Assembly (NCBI RefSeq): GCF_020035535.1
Contig: NZ_CP083350.1
Location: forward strand, 1,684,501-1,748,500
Origin: Ensifer adhaerens
GTDB lineage: Bacteria; Pseudomonadota; Alphaproteobacteria; Rhizobiales; Rhizobiaceae
Reading direction: 5' to 3'
Length of the DNA stretch: 64,000 nt
Part shown: piece by piece, positions 1-10,796 of the stretch
Layout: each line of letters begins with the position of its first letter
Numbering within the stretch: position 1 is the first letter of the stretch
Made by a program: the position numbers and the translations under genes
Notes under the pieces: generated by a model
What the model saw: only the letters and a program-made list of their open reading frames with translations
Database searches by the model: none
What the model was told of the DNA's origin: nothing

Positions 1-819
1 GAACACATGCCTGAGGGCTGCCGACTCCGTGGAATCGCGAAGCCTCAGGAAGGTCGCGCGTTCCTCAGCCAGTCCCTGCCTTAGATCGAGTTCGCCGGCA
101 GCCTTGACGAGGCGGATTGCCTCGGCGGGGGCAGCCTGGCCGCGGGCCTTCGCCAGAACCTTCGCTTCCGCCGCGCCGATGGCTTCGCCGTCCGCCGGCG
201 GAACCACGATCATGCCGGTCCGACGAAGCGGCTTGCGGGCCTGTTTCTGCACGAAAGCCAGCGCGGCGGCGACGGGATCGGCGGCAACGCTGTCGGCAAG
301 GCCAAGCGCCATAGCTTCGGCGGCCTTGACGGCAAGCCCGGATCCGATGAGATCGATCGCTGCGACCATGCCGATCAGGCGGGGCAGGCGCTGCGTGCCG
401 CCGGCGCCCGGGACAAGGCCGAGCTTTACTTCCGGCAGGCCGAACGACGCCTTTTCGCCGGCAATGCGGCCGTGGCAGGCAAGCGCTACCTCGCAGCCGC
501 CGCCAAGGGCGGCGCCGTTGACGGCCGAGGCAACCGGCTTGTTGAAGGCCTCGATGCGCTCGATCACTTCGGGAAGCACCGGTTCGACGGGCGGCTTGCC
601 GAACTCCCTGATATCCGCGCCGCCGATGAAGGTGTTGCCGGCACCGGTGATGACGAGACCCGCAATCGCCGGGTGCTCGGCAACATGATCGAGCGCCGCC
701 GTCAGGCCGGACCGGACATGCGCGGAGAGCGCATTGACGGGCGGGTTGTCGATGGTAGCGACGAGAACGCCATCCTGAAGTCGGGCGGACACACTCTCGG
801 AAAATCGGATCTCGGCCAT
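1..819 (-). CDS. FadJ-like 3-hydroxyacyl-CoA dehydrogenase, N-terminal enoyl-CoA hydratase part (partial, runs off left edge)
   Basis: The reading frame opens at ATG 819 (MAEIRFSES) and stays open for 273 codons to base 1, so the 3' end lies outside the window. The visible part is a crotonase domain. It has an oxyanion segment GGADIREF, a GGCEVALA stretch and a LPEVKLGLVPG stretch that carry the two glutamates expected of an active hydratase. It continues past residue 250 into RDSTESAALRHVF, the linker that leads into the NAD-binding dehydrogenase half of bifunctional FadB/FadJ proteins. It would hydrate an enoyl-CoA and oxidise the 3-hydroxyacyl-CoA. It is the last visible gene of the long minus-strand operon that begins at 7983, 10 bp after the RidA-like gene, and so probably acts late in anthranilate-CoA breakdown. 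The dehydrogenase half is inferred, not seen. Confidence 0.85.
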   Translation of the reverse strand, partial: MAEIRFSESVSARLQDGVLVATIDNPPVNALSAHVRSGLTAALDHVAEHPAIAGLVITGAGNTFIGGADIREFGKPPVEPVLPEVIERIEAFNKPVASAVNGAALGGGCEVALACHGRIAGEKASFGLPEVKLGLVPGAGGTQRLPRLIGMVAAIDLIGSGLAVKAAEAMALGLADSVAADPVAAALAFVQKQARKPLRRTGMIVVPPADGEAIGAAEAKVLAKARGQAAPAEAIRLVKAAGELDLRQGLAEERATFLRLRDSTESAALRHVF

Positions 820-829
820 GCTGCCAACC

Positions 830-1225
830 TCAATCGGGGACGACGGCGGTGGCCTGGATCTCGATCTTGGCGCGGTCCTCGACGAGCGACACCACCTGCA
901 TCGCCGCCATCGCCGGGAAATGCCGGCCGATGGTCTCGCGATAGGCCTGGCCGATGCCGCGCAGATTGCCGACATATTCCTGCTTGTCGGTGAAGTACCA
1001 GGTCATGGTGGTGATGTGCTGCGGTTCGGCGCCGCCGGCCGCAAGCACCGCGACCACGTTCTTCAGCGTCTGGCGCACCTGTTCGACGAAATCGTCGGTC
1101 TCGAACTCGGACTGCGCATTCCAGCCAATCTGGCCGCCGACGAAGACGGTGCGGCCCTTGGCCGAAACGCCGTTGGCATAGCCGATGGGCTTAGCCCAGC
1201 CTTCAGGTTGCAGGATGGTGTGCAT
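830..1225 (-). CDS. RidA/YjgF-family protein, probably a ring-amine or imine deaminase-like enzyme
   Basis: This 131-residue protein has the size and layout of the RidA/YjgF/UK114 family, with a VFVGGQIGW strand early and a C-terminal KIEIQATAV strand. Canonical RidA has an Arg in the segment before KIEIEA that binds the carboxylate of imine substrates; here the aligned residue is Leu (VVSLVEDRAKIEI). It is therefore unlikely to be the housekeeping RidA imine deaminase. The family also contains 2-aminomuconate deaminase, and every route from 2-aminobenzoyl-CoA must release the ring nitrogen, so a deaminase role in this operon is a reasonable inference. Its ATG overlaps the end of the thioesterase gene by 23 bp, indicating translational coupling. 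Substrate is not proven. Confidence 0.8.
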   Translation of the reverse strand: MHTILQPEGWAKPIGYANGVSAKGRTVFVGGQIGWNAQSEFETDDFVEQVRQTLKNVVAVLAAGGAEPQHITTMTWYFTDKQEYVGNLRGIGQAYRETIGRHFPAMAAMQVVSLVEDRAKIEIQATAVVPD

Positions 1226-1631
1226 CGGTCGTCTCCAGATGTTGGGTCAGCGCGGCGCGGATATCATCCGGCCAGGCAAAAGAAGCGTGATTGTCGAGTG
1301 AAGTGGCAACGACGCGATGCTTCGCGGTCCAGAGCACGGTGTCTCTCGCGGAGACCGAATGCTCCATGTCGAGCGACGAGCGGCCGATGCCGAGCACCGC
1401 CAGCGCGAAATCCAGTTCGTCGCCCTGAAAACCCGGACGAGAGAAGGTGAGGTCGAGGCGCACCGTCGGCACGCCGATCCGACGCTCGTCGTTCATGGCT
1501 TTCCAGGGAAAGCCGAGCGACGCAAAGAAGTCCTCCGTCACCCCGACGAGAATGTTGAGGTAGGACGGGAAATAGGCGATCCCCGAGGGATCGCAGTCTC
1601 CGAAGCGCAGCGGTCTCCTGGTCCTGAACAT
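1203..1631 (-). CDS. Acyl-CoA thioesterase, 4-hydroxybenzoyl-CoA thioesterase-like hotdog fold
   Basis: A 142-residue single hotdog-domain protein. The N-terminus reads RFGDCDPSGIAYFPSY, the 4HBT signature in which the Asp before Pro (residue 14) is the catalytic carboxylate. The family hydrolyses aryl- or acyl-CoA thioesters in the cytoplasm. Set between glutaryl-CoA dehydrogenase (12 bp upstream) and the RidA-like gene (23 bp overlap), it probably salvages CoA from 2-aminobenzoyl-CoA or a dead-end derivative of it; thioesterases of this type are common companions of aryl-CoA pathways. The particular substrate cannot be told from sequence. Confidence 0.85.
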   Translation of the reverse strand: MFRTRRPLRFGDCDPSGIAYFPSYLNILVGVTEDFFASLGFPWKAMNDERRIGVPTVRLDLTFSRPGFQGDELDFALAVLGIGRSSLDMEHSVSARDTVLWTAKHRVVATSLDNHASFAWPDDIRAALTQHLETTDAHHPAT

Positions 1632-1643
1632 TCGTGTCGGACC

Positions 1644-2831
1644 TCAGTTCGCAAAGGCGGCAATGCCGGTGATGGCACGGCCGAGGATCAGCGCATGGAT
1701 GTCGTGCGTGCCCTCATAAGTGTTGACCACCTCGAGATTGACGAGGTGGCGGGCGATCGGAAATTCGTCCGAAATGCCGTTGCCGCCGAGCATGTCGCGG
1801 GCGGTTCGGGCGATCTCCAGCGCCTTGCCACAGGAATTGCGCTTGAGGATCGAGGTCAGTTCGACCGGCGGATTGCCTTCATCCTTCATGCGTCCGAGGC
1901 GCAGGCAGCCCTGCAGGCCAAGGGCGATCTCGGTTGCCATGTCCGCGAGCTTCTTCTGGATCAGCTGGTTGGCGGCAAGCGGCCGGCCGAACTGCTTGCG
2001 GTCGATCACGTATTGCCGCGCCGTCTCATAGCAGGACTCCGCTGCACCTAGCGCGCCCCAGGCGATGCCGAAGCGCGCGGAGTTGAGGCAGGTGAAGGGG
2101 CCCTTCAGTCCGGTCACCTCAGGCAGCATGTTCTCGCTCGGAACGAATACCTCGTCCATGACGATCTGGCCGGTGATCGAGGCGCGAAGTCCCACTTTGC
2201 CGTGGATCGCCGGCGCGCTCAGACCCTTCCATCCCTTTTCGAGAATGAAGCCGCGGATCAGACCATCCGACGTCTTCGCCCAGACGACGAAGACGTCGGC
2301 GATCGGCGCGTTGGAAATCCAGGTCTTCGAGCCGGAGAGCAGATAACCGCCATCGACCTTGGCGGCCTTCGTGATCATCGAACCCGGGTCAGAGCCGTGG
2401 TCGGGTTCGGTCAGGCCGAAGCAGCCGATCTTGGTGCCGGCAATCAGTCCCGGCAGGTATTTGCGCTTCTGCGCTTCGCTGCCGAAAGTATAGATCGGCA
2501 CGATGACGAGCGAAGACTGCACGCTCATCATCGAGCGGTAGCCGCTGTCGATGCGTTCGACCTCACGGGCGATCAGGCCGTAGGAAACGTAGTTGAGGCC
2601 GGCGCCGCCGTATTCCTCCGACACCATTGGGCCGAGCAGGCCAAGCTCGCCCATCTCGGCGAAGATCGATGGATCGGTCTTTTCGTGGCGGAAGGCCTCC
2701 TGCACGCGGGGCGCCAGCCGGTCCTCGGCATAACCTTGAGCGGTGTGCCGCACCATGCGCTCTTCTTCGGTCAACTGCGCATCCAGGTTGAACGGATCCT
2801 GCCAGTCGAATGACGCCTTAGAACCATGCAT
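1644..2831 (-). CDS. gcdH: Glutaryl-CoA dehydrogenase
   Basis: The encoded protein is about 395 residues with the acyl-CoA dehydrogenase fold. FAD-binding stretches [12 protein letters not shown] and [13 protein letters not shown] lie in the middle. The C-terminal segment [18 protein letters not shown] is characteristic of glutaryl-CoA dehydrogenases, and its Glu is the catalytic base. It oxidatively decarboxylates glutaryl-CoA to crotonyl-CoA. I chose ATG 2831 because GAGGGGG stands about 8 bp upstream; a GTG at 2840 would extend the protein by three residues but is too close to that site. It follows the other acyl-CoA dehydrogenase gene by 16 bp. Its place in the operon fits a route in which the dearomatised C7 ring product is shortened to glutaryl-CoA; it could also serve lysine or tryptophan breakdown generally. 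Confidence 0.9.
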   Translation of the reverse strand: MHGSKASFDWQDPFNLDAQLTEEERMVRHTAQGYAEDRLAPRVQEAFRHEKTDPSIFAEMGELGLLGPMVSEEYGGAGLNYVSYGLIAREVERIDSGYRSMMSVQSSLVIVPIYTFGSEAQKRKYLPGLIAGTKIGCFGLTEPDHGSDPGSMITKAAKVDGGYLLSGSKTWISNAPIADVFVVWAKTSDGLIRGFILEKGWKGLSAPAIHGKVGLRASITGQIVMDEVFVPSENMLPEVTGLKGPFTCLNSARFGIAWGALGAAESCYETARQYVIDRKQFGRPLAANQLIQKKLADMATEIALGLQGCLRLGRMKDEGNPPVELTSILKRNSCGKALEIARTARDMLGGNGISDEFPIARHLVNLEVVNTYEGTHDIHALILGRAITGIAAFAN

Positions 2832-2847
2832 GTTCGACACCCCCTCG

Positions 2848-4044
2848 TTATCGCCCCGCGCGCTTCATCAGCTCGCGGCCGATGATGAGCTTTTGAACCT
2901 CGGTCGCGCCCTCGTAGATTCTGAGCGCGCGGATCTCGCGATAGAGCCGCTCGATGATCTCGCCGACGCGCACGCCGCGGCCGCCGAAGAGCTGCAGCGC
3001 CTGGTCGATGACCCATTGTGCGTTCTCGGTCGCGGTCATCTTGGCCATCGCCGCTTCGCGCGTCGTTGGTCGTTTCTGCACATCGCGCTGCCAGGCGGTG
3101 CGGCAGGTCAAGAGTGCTGCCGCGTCGACAGCCGTCGCCATCTCGCCAAGCGTGCTTTGTGCCGTCGGAAGATCGCCAAGGGTCGCGCCGAACATCTTGC
3201 GGTTCTTCGCATGCGATATCGCCTCGTCGAGCGCGCGGCGGGCAAAGCCGATCGCGGCGGCAGCCACGGACGGGCGGAAAATGTCGAGGGTGCGCATGGC
3301 GATCTTGAAACCTTCGCCAGACGCGCCCAGAAGCTGCGACGCCGGGATGCGGCAATTGTCGAAACGAAGGCGGGCGAGCGGATGCGGCGCAATCGTCTCG
3401 ATGCGCTCAGCGATGGCAAAACCCGGCGTATCGGCAAAGACCACGAAGGCGGAAATGCCGCGCGTGCCCGGCGCCTCGCCTGTGCGGGCAAAGACGGTGT
3501 AGACGTCGGCGATGCCGCCGTTCGAAATCCAGGTCTTTTCGCCGTCGAGTACGAAGTGATCGCCGTCGCGGCGTGCTGCGCACGCCATCGCCGCGACATC
3601 CGAGCCGGCCTCGGGTTCAGACAGCGCAAAGGCGGAGATCCATTCGCCGCGGGCGACCTTGGGCAGGATGGCCTGTTTCAACGCCTCCGACCCTGAAAGG
3701 TTGATCGCGCCCGTCCCGAGGCCCTGCATGGCGAAGGCAAAGTCGGCAAGTCCGTCTGTGTAAGCGAGCGTTTCGCGGATGAGGCAGAGCGATCGGCTGT
3801 CGATCTCTTCGCTAACACCGCCGAACGTCTTCGGCACGCAATGGCGAAGCACGCCCGTAGCGCCGAGCGCTGCGACCAGCTTCCTGCAGGCCGCATCGAC
3901 ATCGGCGTGATCGATTTCCCCGAGGCCGCCACGGGCCACGAAGGCGTCTAGTTCCGCAGCGAGCGCACGGTGGCTGTCATCGTAGAACGGCCAGTCGAGA
4001 TGGTCGCGGGTCGGTGCGCCTATGGCGGTATCAGGGGAACCCAT
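2848..4044 (-). CDS. Acyl-CoA dehydrogenase of the anthranilate-CoA operon
   Basis: A 398-residue flavoprotein of the acyl-CoA dehydrogenase family. It shows [11 protein letters not shown] and [17 protein letters not shown] in the FAD-contacting middle domain, LFGGRGV in the C-terminal domain and [17 protein letters not shown] at the end, where the Glu is the expected catalytic base. The open frame extends upstream to 4221, but ATG 4044 (MGSPDTAIG) is preferred: it follows AAGGGGAACTGAGC and begins 2 bp after the crotonase stop. It likely introduces a double bond into an alicyclic or C7 acyl-CoA formed after ring reduction. It differs clearly from its neighbour glutaryl-CoA dehydrogenase, so the two are not a duplicated pair with the same job. 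Exact substrate unknown. Confidence 0.85.
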   Translation of the reverse strand: MGSPDTAIGAPTRDHLDWPFYDDSHRALAAELDAFVARGGLGEIDHADVDAACRKLVAALGATGVLRHCVPKTFGGVSEEIDSRSLCLIRETLAYTDGLADFAFAMQGLGTGAINLSGSEALKQAILPKVARGEWISAFALSEPEAGSDVAAMACAARRDGDHFVLDGEKTWISNGGIADVYTVFARTGEAPGTRGISAFVVFADTPGFAIAERIETIAPHPLARLRFDNCRIPASQLLGASGEGFKIAMRTLDIFRPSVAAAAIGFARRALDEAISHAKNRKMFGATLGDLPTAQSTLGEMATAVDAAALLTCRTAWQRDVQKRPTTREAAMAKMTATENAQWVIDQALQLFGGRGVRVGEIIERLYREIRALRIYEGATEVQKLIIGRELMKRAGR

Positions 4045-4046
4045 GC

Positions 4047-4889
4047 TCAGTTCCCCTTGAATTCCGGCTTCGCCTTGGCGGCAAAGGCCTCGAAGGCGCG
4101 GCGGAAGTCGCCGGTCGCCATGCAGATCGCCTGCGCCTGAGCTTCCGATTCGATCAGCTGGTCGATGCCCATCGCCCATTCCTGGTCGAGCATCTTCTTG
4201 GTCATTGCATGGGCAAACCAAGGGCCGTCGGCGATATTGCGCGCAAACTTCTGGGCTTCAGCCAGCAGCGTCGGACGCTCGTGCAGGGCGTTATAGAAGC
4301 CCCAGGCACTGCCTTCCGTCGCGGTCATGACGCGGCCGGTGAAGAGCAGTTCGGCGGCGCGGCCCTGGCCGATGATGCGGGGAAGAATGCCGCAGGCGCC
4401 CATGTCGGCGCCGGCCAGCCCGACGCGGGTAAAGAGAAAGGCCGTCTTCGCCTCGGGCGTAGCCACGCGGAAGTCCGACGCCATGGCCAGAATGGCACCA
4501 GCGCCGGCGCAGATGCCGTCGACCGCTGCCATGACCGGCTGCGGGCAGGCGCGGATCTGGCGGACCAGTTCACCGGTCATACGGGTGAAATCGAGAAGAT
4601 CGGGCATCGACATGCGCGTCAGCGGCTCGATGATCTCGAAGACGTCGCCGCCCGAGGAGAAATTGTCGGCCGCACCAGTCAGCACCACGGCACGCACGTC
4701 GCTGGCGCGGGCAAGCGAGCGGAAGAGATAGCATAGCTCCTCGTAGCTTTCGAAGGTCAGCGGGTTCTTCTTTTCCGGACGGTTGAGGGTGATCGTGGCG
4801 ACGCGTCCGTCGGCATCCGTTTCGAACAGGAAGTGCTTGGCCTTGTGGTCTTTGAAGGCGCGCTTCTTGGCCTGCATCGGGTTTGTCAT
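4047..4889 (-). CDS. Crotonase-superfamily protein with atypical active site
   Basis: A 280-residue enoyl-CoA hydratase/isomerase-family protein. The oxyanion-hole segment [11 protein letters not shown] is normal. The two positions that hold the catalytic glutamates of hydratases are not conserved: the GGGxE segment reads [11 protein letters not shown] (Ile at about 133), and the LPE segment reads FLFTRVGL. Instead there is GLAGADMG with an Asp at about residue 162. It is therefore probably not an ordinary hydratase. A ring-opening hydrolase or isomerase acting on an alicyclic CoA ester would fit both the operon and the altered residues, but this is inference. It starts at ATG 4889, 2 bp after the SDR stop, and its stop is 2 bp before the next gene. 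Confidence 0.82.
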   Translation of the reverse strand: MTNPMQAKKRAFKDHKAKHFLFETDADGRVATITLNRPEKKNPLTFESYEELCYLFRSLARASDVRAVVLTGAADNFSSGGDVFEIIEPLTRMSMPDLLDFTRMTGELVRQIRACPQPVMAAVDGICAGAGAILAMASDFRVATPEAKTAFLFTRVGLAGADMGACGILPRIIGQGRAAELLFTGRVMTATEGSAWGFYNALHERPTLLAEAQKFARNIADGPWFAHAMTKKMLDQEWAMGIDQLIESEAQAQAICMATGDFRRAFEAFAAKAKPEFKGN

Positions 4890-4891
4890 CT

Positions 4892-5661
4892 CTATCCTCC
4901 GAGAACTTCGCCGCCGGCGACAGCGATCGACTGACCAGTGATTGCAGTCGCCTTTTCCGACACGAGCCAGGAGACCGTGTGGGCGACTTCTTCCGGCGTC
5001 ACCAGGCGTCCCTGTGGGTTGGAGCGAGCAAGGCTGGCACGTGCTTCCTCGCGCGAGCGGCCGGTCTTTTCGCTGATCGTATCGAGCGCGCCGTCGATCA
5101 GCGGCGTGTCGGTGAAGCCGGGGCAGACGGCATTGACGGTGACGTCGCTGCGGGCAAACTCAAGCGCCAGCGCGCGCGTCAAGCCGATAACGCCGTGCTT
5201 CGATGCACAATAGGCCGAAACATAGGCGTAGCCGGTCAGGCCCGCGGTGCTCGCAACGTTGACGATCCGGCCGTTGCCGGCCCGCCGCACGGAGGCAAGC
5301 GCTGCCTGCGTCACCAGATAGACGCCGGTGAGGTTGATGGAAAGCACCCGCTGCCAAAGCGCGAAGTCGGTCTTTTCGAACGGCGCCGAGGGCGCTTCGC
5401 CTGCGCAATTGACGAGAACGGCGATGTCTCCGGCTTCAGCGATTGCGGCCGCGATGCCTTGCTCGACGGCGTCCGGGTTAGTCACGTCGAAGCCGTTGCG
5501 GACAAAGGCTTGTCCGCCGGCCGCAAGGATTTTGTCCCGCACCGCTTCAAGCGGTGCTGCGCGCCGACCGGCGAGGCTGACCACATGGCCGTCGGCTGCG
5601 AGCCTAAGGGCGATCGCCTTGCCGATGCCGCTGCCGGCGCCCGTGACGAGGGCGTGCCTGC

Positions 5662-5665
<4 letters not shown>
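4892..5665 (-). CDS. Short-chain dehydrogenase/reductase (3-oxoacyl or alicyclic hydroxyacyl-CoA dehydrogenase)
   Basis: A 257-residue classical SDR. The cofactor motif TGAGSGIG is at residues 8-15, NCAG follows in the middle, the catalytic Ser is in IVNVASTAG, and the catalytic pair is YCASK. It ends in a GGEVLGG tail typical of the family. It probably interconverts a ring hydroxyl and ketone on the CoA ester made by the neighbouring monooxygenase/reductase. The ATG at 5665 overlaps the stop of that gene by 4 bp (ATGA type), so the two are almost certainly translated together. Substrate is inferred from context. Confidence 0.88.
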
Positions 5666-7983
<2,318 letters not shown>

Positions 7984-8080
7984 ATGGTTCTCCTCCCGAG
8001 TTCCCGCTGCGCGTGTCGCCGTCGAGATGCCGTTGGCGTCATCCCAGACTGCTGGAAATAAGGTGGACTCGTTCCGGAGA

Positions 8081-8098
8081 AATTTCAAGCTTAAAATT
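8081..8098. promoter_or_regulatory. Predicted MarR operator upstream of the ring-reducing operon
   Basis: AATTTCAAGCTTAAAATT is an 18-bp near-perfect palindrome with one mismatched base pair around a central AAGCTT. It lies 98 bp upstream of the monooxygenase/reductase start and about 100 bp after the MarR gene. A closely matching copy (ATTTCAAGCCTAAAGT) is found at 22181-22196 in front of the ligase operon. The size and symmetry suit a MarR-family dimer. Binding is inferred. Confidence 0.6.
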
Positions 8099-8193
8099 GT
8101 TTTGGCCAGATGCGACGCGTATATGCGCGGTCAAAGGACGGCGCGCGGGCGTCGCGCCCTTTCAGATCCTGGCAAGAGGGGAAGGGGTGGGCT

Positions 8194-8718
8194 TCAGGAA
8201 TTGCGCGCCAGTGCGGCGATGATCGAGCGCTTGAGTTTGGCCAGTTCATCCATCAGCACGCCACCGTCCTGCGCCGAAACGCCGGCGAAGAGGTCGGAGA
8301 TCCAGTCGGCATGCGTTGCCGCCATCTTCTCGAATTCGGCGCGGCCAAAGGGCGTCAGCGCGATGACCTGCACGCGCCGATCCGTCGGAAGTGTCGTGCG
8401 GCTGATGTGGCCGCTCTCGGTCAGGCGCTCCACCAGAACCGTGATGTTGCCGGGCGAAACCATCATGCGCTTCGAGACTTCGCCGAGCACCATGCCGTCA
8501 GGAGCGCGCTCGAGCTGGGCCATCAGGTCGAAGCGCGGCAGGGTCGAATCGTATTCCTCCCGGAGCCGGCGCCGGATCTCGCTCTCTACCAGGGTCGAAC
8601 AGGTCAGCAGGCGCAGCCATAGCCTGAGCTCGGCACGGTGATCGCCCGGCGCTTCGAGCGCCTTGGTCTCGCCATCCACCCAATCCGGCGAAGTATCGAA
8701 CTTGTCTTCACCCATCAT
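8194..8718 (-). CDS. MarR-family transcriptional regulator, probable aryl-CoA sensor
   Basis: The protein is 174 residues from ATG 8718, with a winged-helix domain. The recognition part is EVSKRMMVSPGNITVLVERLTESG, followed by a wing TTLPTDRRVQVIALTPFG, as in MarR. The frame stays open to 8760, but MMGEDKF at 8718 begins a normal-length protein and has GGAAGCGG upstream. MarR relatives in aryl-CoA pathways usually repress and are released by the CoA thioester. The gene sits between the ring-reducing operon and the GntR gene, on the same strand as both. The palindromes at 8081 and 22181 are its likely targets. The ligand, perhaps 2-aminobenzoyl-CoA, is inferred. Confidence 0.85.
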   Translation of the reverse strand: MMGEDKFDTSPDWVDGETKALEAPGDHRAELRLWLRLLTCSTLVESEIRRRLREEYDSTLPRFDLMAQLERAPDGMVLGEVSKRMMVSPGNITVLVERLTESGHISRTTLPTDRRVQVIALTPFGRAEFEKMAATHADWISDLFAGVSAQDGGVLMDELAKLKRSIIAALARNS

Positions 8719-8819
8719 TGCAAACGTCCGCTTCCTATCCTGCGCCAAAATGGCAGGCACTTCCCTGTCTCTTTGCTTTTAGAGAGGTTTCCGGCTCTTG
8801 GACAGGCTGTCACGCGCCG

Positions 8820-9581
8820 TCATTTGGCCGCATGCCGCGGCGATGCCGGTGCGATACGGCCGCCATCTTCGGACTGGTCGTAGACATTGACGGTAAAGCC
8901 GATGTGGTCGGTCATCAGCTTGCGCGCGCGCTCGATGTCGCGGTCGAGTGCGGCCTCCATCAGTTCCGTATGATGTTCGATCGCCATTGCGTCCTCAAGG
9001 GCGGCGACCGCTTCCTCGTAGCCCTCGCTCATCCCGGCGGCAGCACGCAATGTGGGCGCGAGACTGAGGAAACGGTGGTGGCGGCGGAGCTGGTCGGAGA
9101 TCGTCGCCTGGAAGCGGGAAAGCCAGCTCGATCTTGCCGCGCCGATCAGGGCTGTGTGAAAGGCGGCGTGTTTCTCGTCCCACTCGTCGATCTCGCTTTC
9201 GGTGACGTTTTCGACGGCGATCTTGCACCGGGACAAACGATAGTGGGCGGTGACGACGGCCGACTCCCAGGCGCTGTCGCCATTTTCGATCGACTCGATC
9301 AGCAGCGGAATTTCGACGACCTGTCGCGCCTTGGTGAGGTCGTCAAGCGCGTCGCGTGAAACCGGGGCGACAGCAAAGCCGCGGTTGCTGATCGCCGTGA
9401 CCAGTCCTTCTGCCTCCAGCCGCGACAGCGCCTCGCGGAGCGGCGTCCACCCGATGCCATAGCTTTCACGCAGCGCGCTCAGCTTCATCGGCGCACCGGG
9501 CTGGAGCCGCGTCGCTAGGATGTCGCGACGGAGCAGCCGGTAGGCCGATTCGGTTTTGGTCGACTGTTCGTGGTCTTGCAT
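8820..9581 (-). CDS. GntR-family (FCD-type) transcriptional regulator
   Basis: A 253-residue regulator. The N-terminal winged helix contains LRRDILATRLQPGAPMKLSALRE and TPLREALSRLEAEGLV, the usual GntR recognition region. The C-terminal half is all-helical with D and H residues (DEKHAAFHTAL, HRFLSL, EHHTELMEAAL) as in the metal- and acid-binding FCD domain. ATG 9581 is preferred over a TTG at 9584 because AAGGGA lies at a proper distance. It is transcribed divergently from the TrpXYZ-like transporter and kynureninase genes and probably controls them through the AT-rich inverted repeat between the genes. Tryptophan, kynurenine or anthranilate is the plausible effector. Confidence 0.87.
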   Translation of the reverse strand: MQDHEQSTKTESAYRLLRRDILATRLQPGAPMKLSALRESYGIGWTPLREALSRLEAEGLVTAISNRGFAVAPVSRDALDDLTKARQVVEIPLLIESIENGDSAWESAVVTAHYRLSRCKIAVENVTESEIDEWDEKHAAFHTALIGAARSSWLSRFQATISDQLRRHHRFLSLAPTLRAAAGMSEGYEEAVAALEDAMAIEHHTELMEAALDRDIERARKLMTDHIGFTVNVYDQSEDGGRIAPASPRHAAK

Positions 9582-9612
9582 CAAGTTCCCTTAACGCCCG
9601 CGTCGGATCGAC

Positions 9613-9659
9613 ACAAATATATATAGTTCTGCGATGAAGATGAAAATATATATATTTGT
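9613..9659. promoter_or_regulatory. AT-rich inverted repeat between GntR gene and transporter operon (predicted operator)
   Basis: A perfect 13-bp inverted repeat, ACAAATATATATA at 9613-9625 and TATATATATTTGT at 9647-9659, is separated by 21 bp. The right arm also lies in a perfect 14-bp palindrome, AAATATATATATTT at 9644-9657. The block is strikingly AT-rich in otherwise GC-rich DNA. It lies in the short space between the divergent GntR and substrate-binding-protein genes, so it likely holds overlapping promoters and two GntR sites. Confidence 0.55.
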
Positions 9660-9742
9660 TTGACAAGAACTCCGACCCTCGCCATCATCCCCGCACGCCG
9701 CCGAGGAGGGCGGTAACGCTCGTCAAATTCTGGGAGGGATGT

Positions 9743-10732
9743 ATGAGCATGCTTAAGAGCACTTGGCTTTCGGGATTGGTCGTCGCCGGCGCGATGGCAT
9801 GGGGACTGGGCGTGGCTGCCGCCGATCCGATCCGCATCGGCATCGCCAATTTCGGCGAACATCCGCAATTGAACGCGTCGATCGCCGGTTTCAAGAAGGC
9901 GCTGGCCGAAAACGGCTTCGTCGAAGGTAAGGATGTCGTCTACACCGAGAGCCATACCAATTTCGACGCCTCGCTCGTTCCGCAGATGATCGCCAAGTTG
10001 CAGGCCGAACAGCCGAAGCTGGTCTACACGATCACCACGCCCGTCTCGCAGATCGCCAAGAAGGCGCTCGCCGGCTCCGGCATTCCGGTGGTCTTCTCCG
10101 CCGTCACCGATCCGGTGGCTGCCAAGCTCGTTCCGTCCTGGGAGGCGGGCGACGACGGCATGACCGGTGCGACCGACCTTCAGGACGTGGCCGCCGTCAT
10201 GGCCTTCACGCACAAGCTGCTGCCGAACGCGAAGCGCTTTGGCGTGCCCTATAATCCGGGTGAGGCGAACGATCAGGCCCTGCTCGACAAGATCAAGGAA
10301 GCAGCGCCTGACGCAGGCTTCGAGGTCGTGGAGGTCGGCGTCGACAACGTCAACGACATCCAGCAGCGCATCGCCTCCTTCGCCGGCAAGGCCGACGTGA
10401 TCTACACGCCCGCATCCAACCTGCTGCAGCCGGCGATCGGCGCCGTTTCTGCAGCCGCGCGCCAGGCACAGATCCCGATCGTCAACTCCGACGACGGTGC
10501 AGTGCGCGACGGCGTCGTGCCGGCAAGCTTTGCCGTCAACTACGAGCAGGTCGGCGTCAATGCCGGCAAGATCGCCGCCCAGATCCTCAAAGGTGCAGAC
10601 CCGAAGACCATCGCTCCGTCGCGCCCGGCCTATGAAGATCACGCACCGCTGATCTCGAAGAAGGCTGCGGCCGCCTTCGGCATCGAAGTGCCGGCAGCGC
10701 TCGCGACCGAATGCAACTGCGTCGTCGACTGA
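9743..10732 (+). CDS. ABC transporter substrate-binding protein, TrpX-like (ABC_sub_bind family)
   Basis: The preprotein has 329 residues, with a signal peptide from MSMLKSTWLSGLVVAGAMAW to about AAADP. The mature part begins IRIGIANFGEHPQLNASI and contains TITTPVSQIAKKAL, VFSAVTDPVAAKLV and NSDDGAVRDG, typical of the PF04392 family. That family includes TrpX, the binding protein of the TrpXYZ tryptophan transporter of Gram-positive bacteria. The open frame begins at 9656, but ATG 9743 follows GGGAGG and starts the signal peptide. It is first in an operon with an ATPase, a permease and kynureninase, so it probably captures tryptophan or kynurenine in the periplasm. The ligand is inferred from family and context. 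Confidence 0.87.
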   Translation: MSMLKSTWLSGLVVAGAMAWGLGVAAADPIRIGIANFGEHPQLNASIAGFKKALAENGFVEGKDVVYTESHTNFDASLVPQMIAKLQAEQPKLVYTITTPVSQIAKKALAGSGIPVVFSAVTDPVAAKLVPSWEAGDDGMTGATDLQDVAAVMAFTHKLLPNAKRFGVPYNPGEANDQALLDKIKEAAPDAGFEVVEVGVDNVNDIQQRIASFAGKADVIYTPASNLLQPAIGAVSAAARQAQIPIVNSDDGAVRDGVVPASFAVNYEQVGVNAGKIAAQILKGADPKTIAPSRPAYEDHAPLISKKAAAAFGIEVPAALATECNCVVD

Positions 10733-10750
10733 TTTCCAGTTGGTCTCAAC

Positions 10751-10777
10751 AGTAACGGCGCCAAGGGCGCCGTTACT
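10751..10777 (+). other. RNA hairpin between binding-protein gene and ATPase gene
   Basis: A perfect 12-bp stem (AGTAACGGCGCC, loop AAG, GGCGCCGTTACT) starts 18 bp after the binding-protein stop. No T-run follows, so it is unlikely to be a full terminator. Such hairpins often protect the upstream message or partly end transcription, allowing more binding protein than membrane components. Confidence 0.6.
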
Positions 10778-10796
10778 CCATGGTTAGGGGGAGCCA

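Noticed and set aside
29..1450. Several overlapping + strand frames at the left end
   Set aside because: They lie opposite clear crotonase, RidA and thioesterase genes and have no family features.
9634..9663. Nine-codon frame (MKMKIYIFV) before the transporter operon as a possible leader peptide
   Set aside because: It has no Trp codons, no attenuator hairpins follow, and it falls inside the AT-rich operator.
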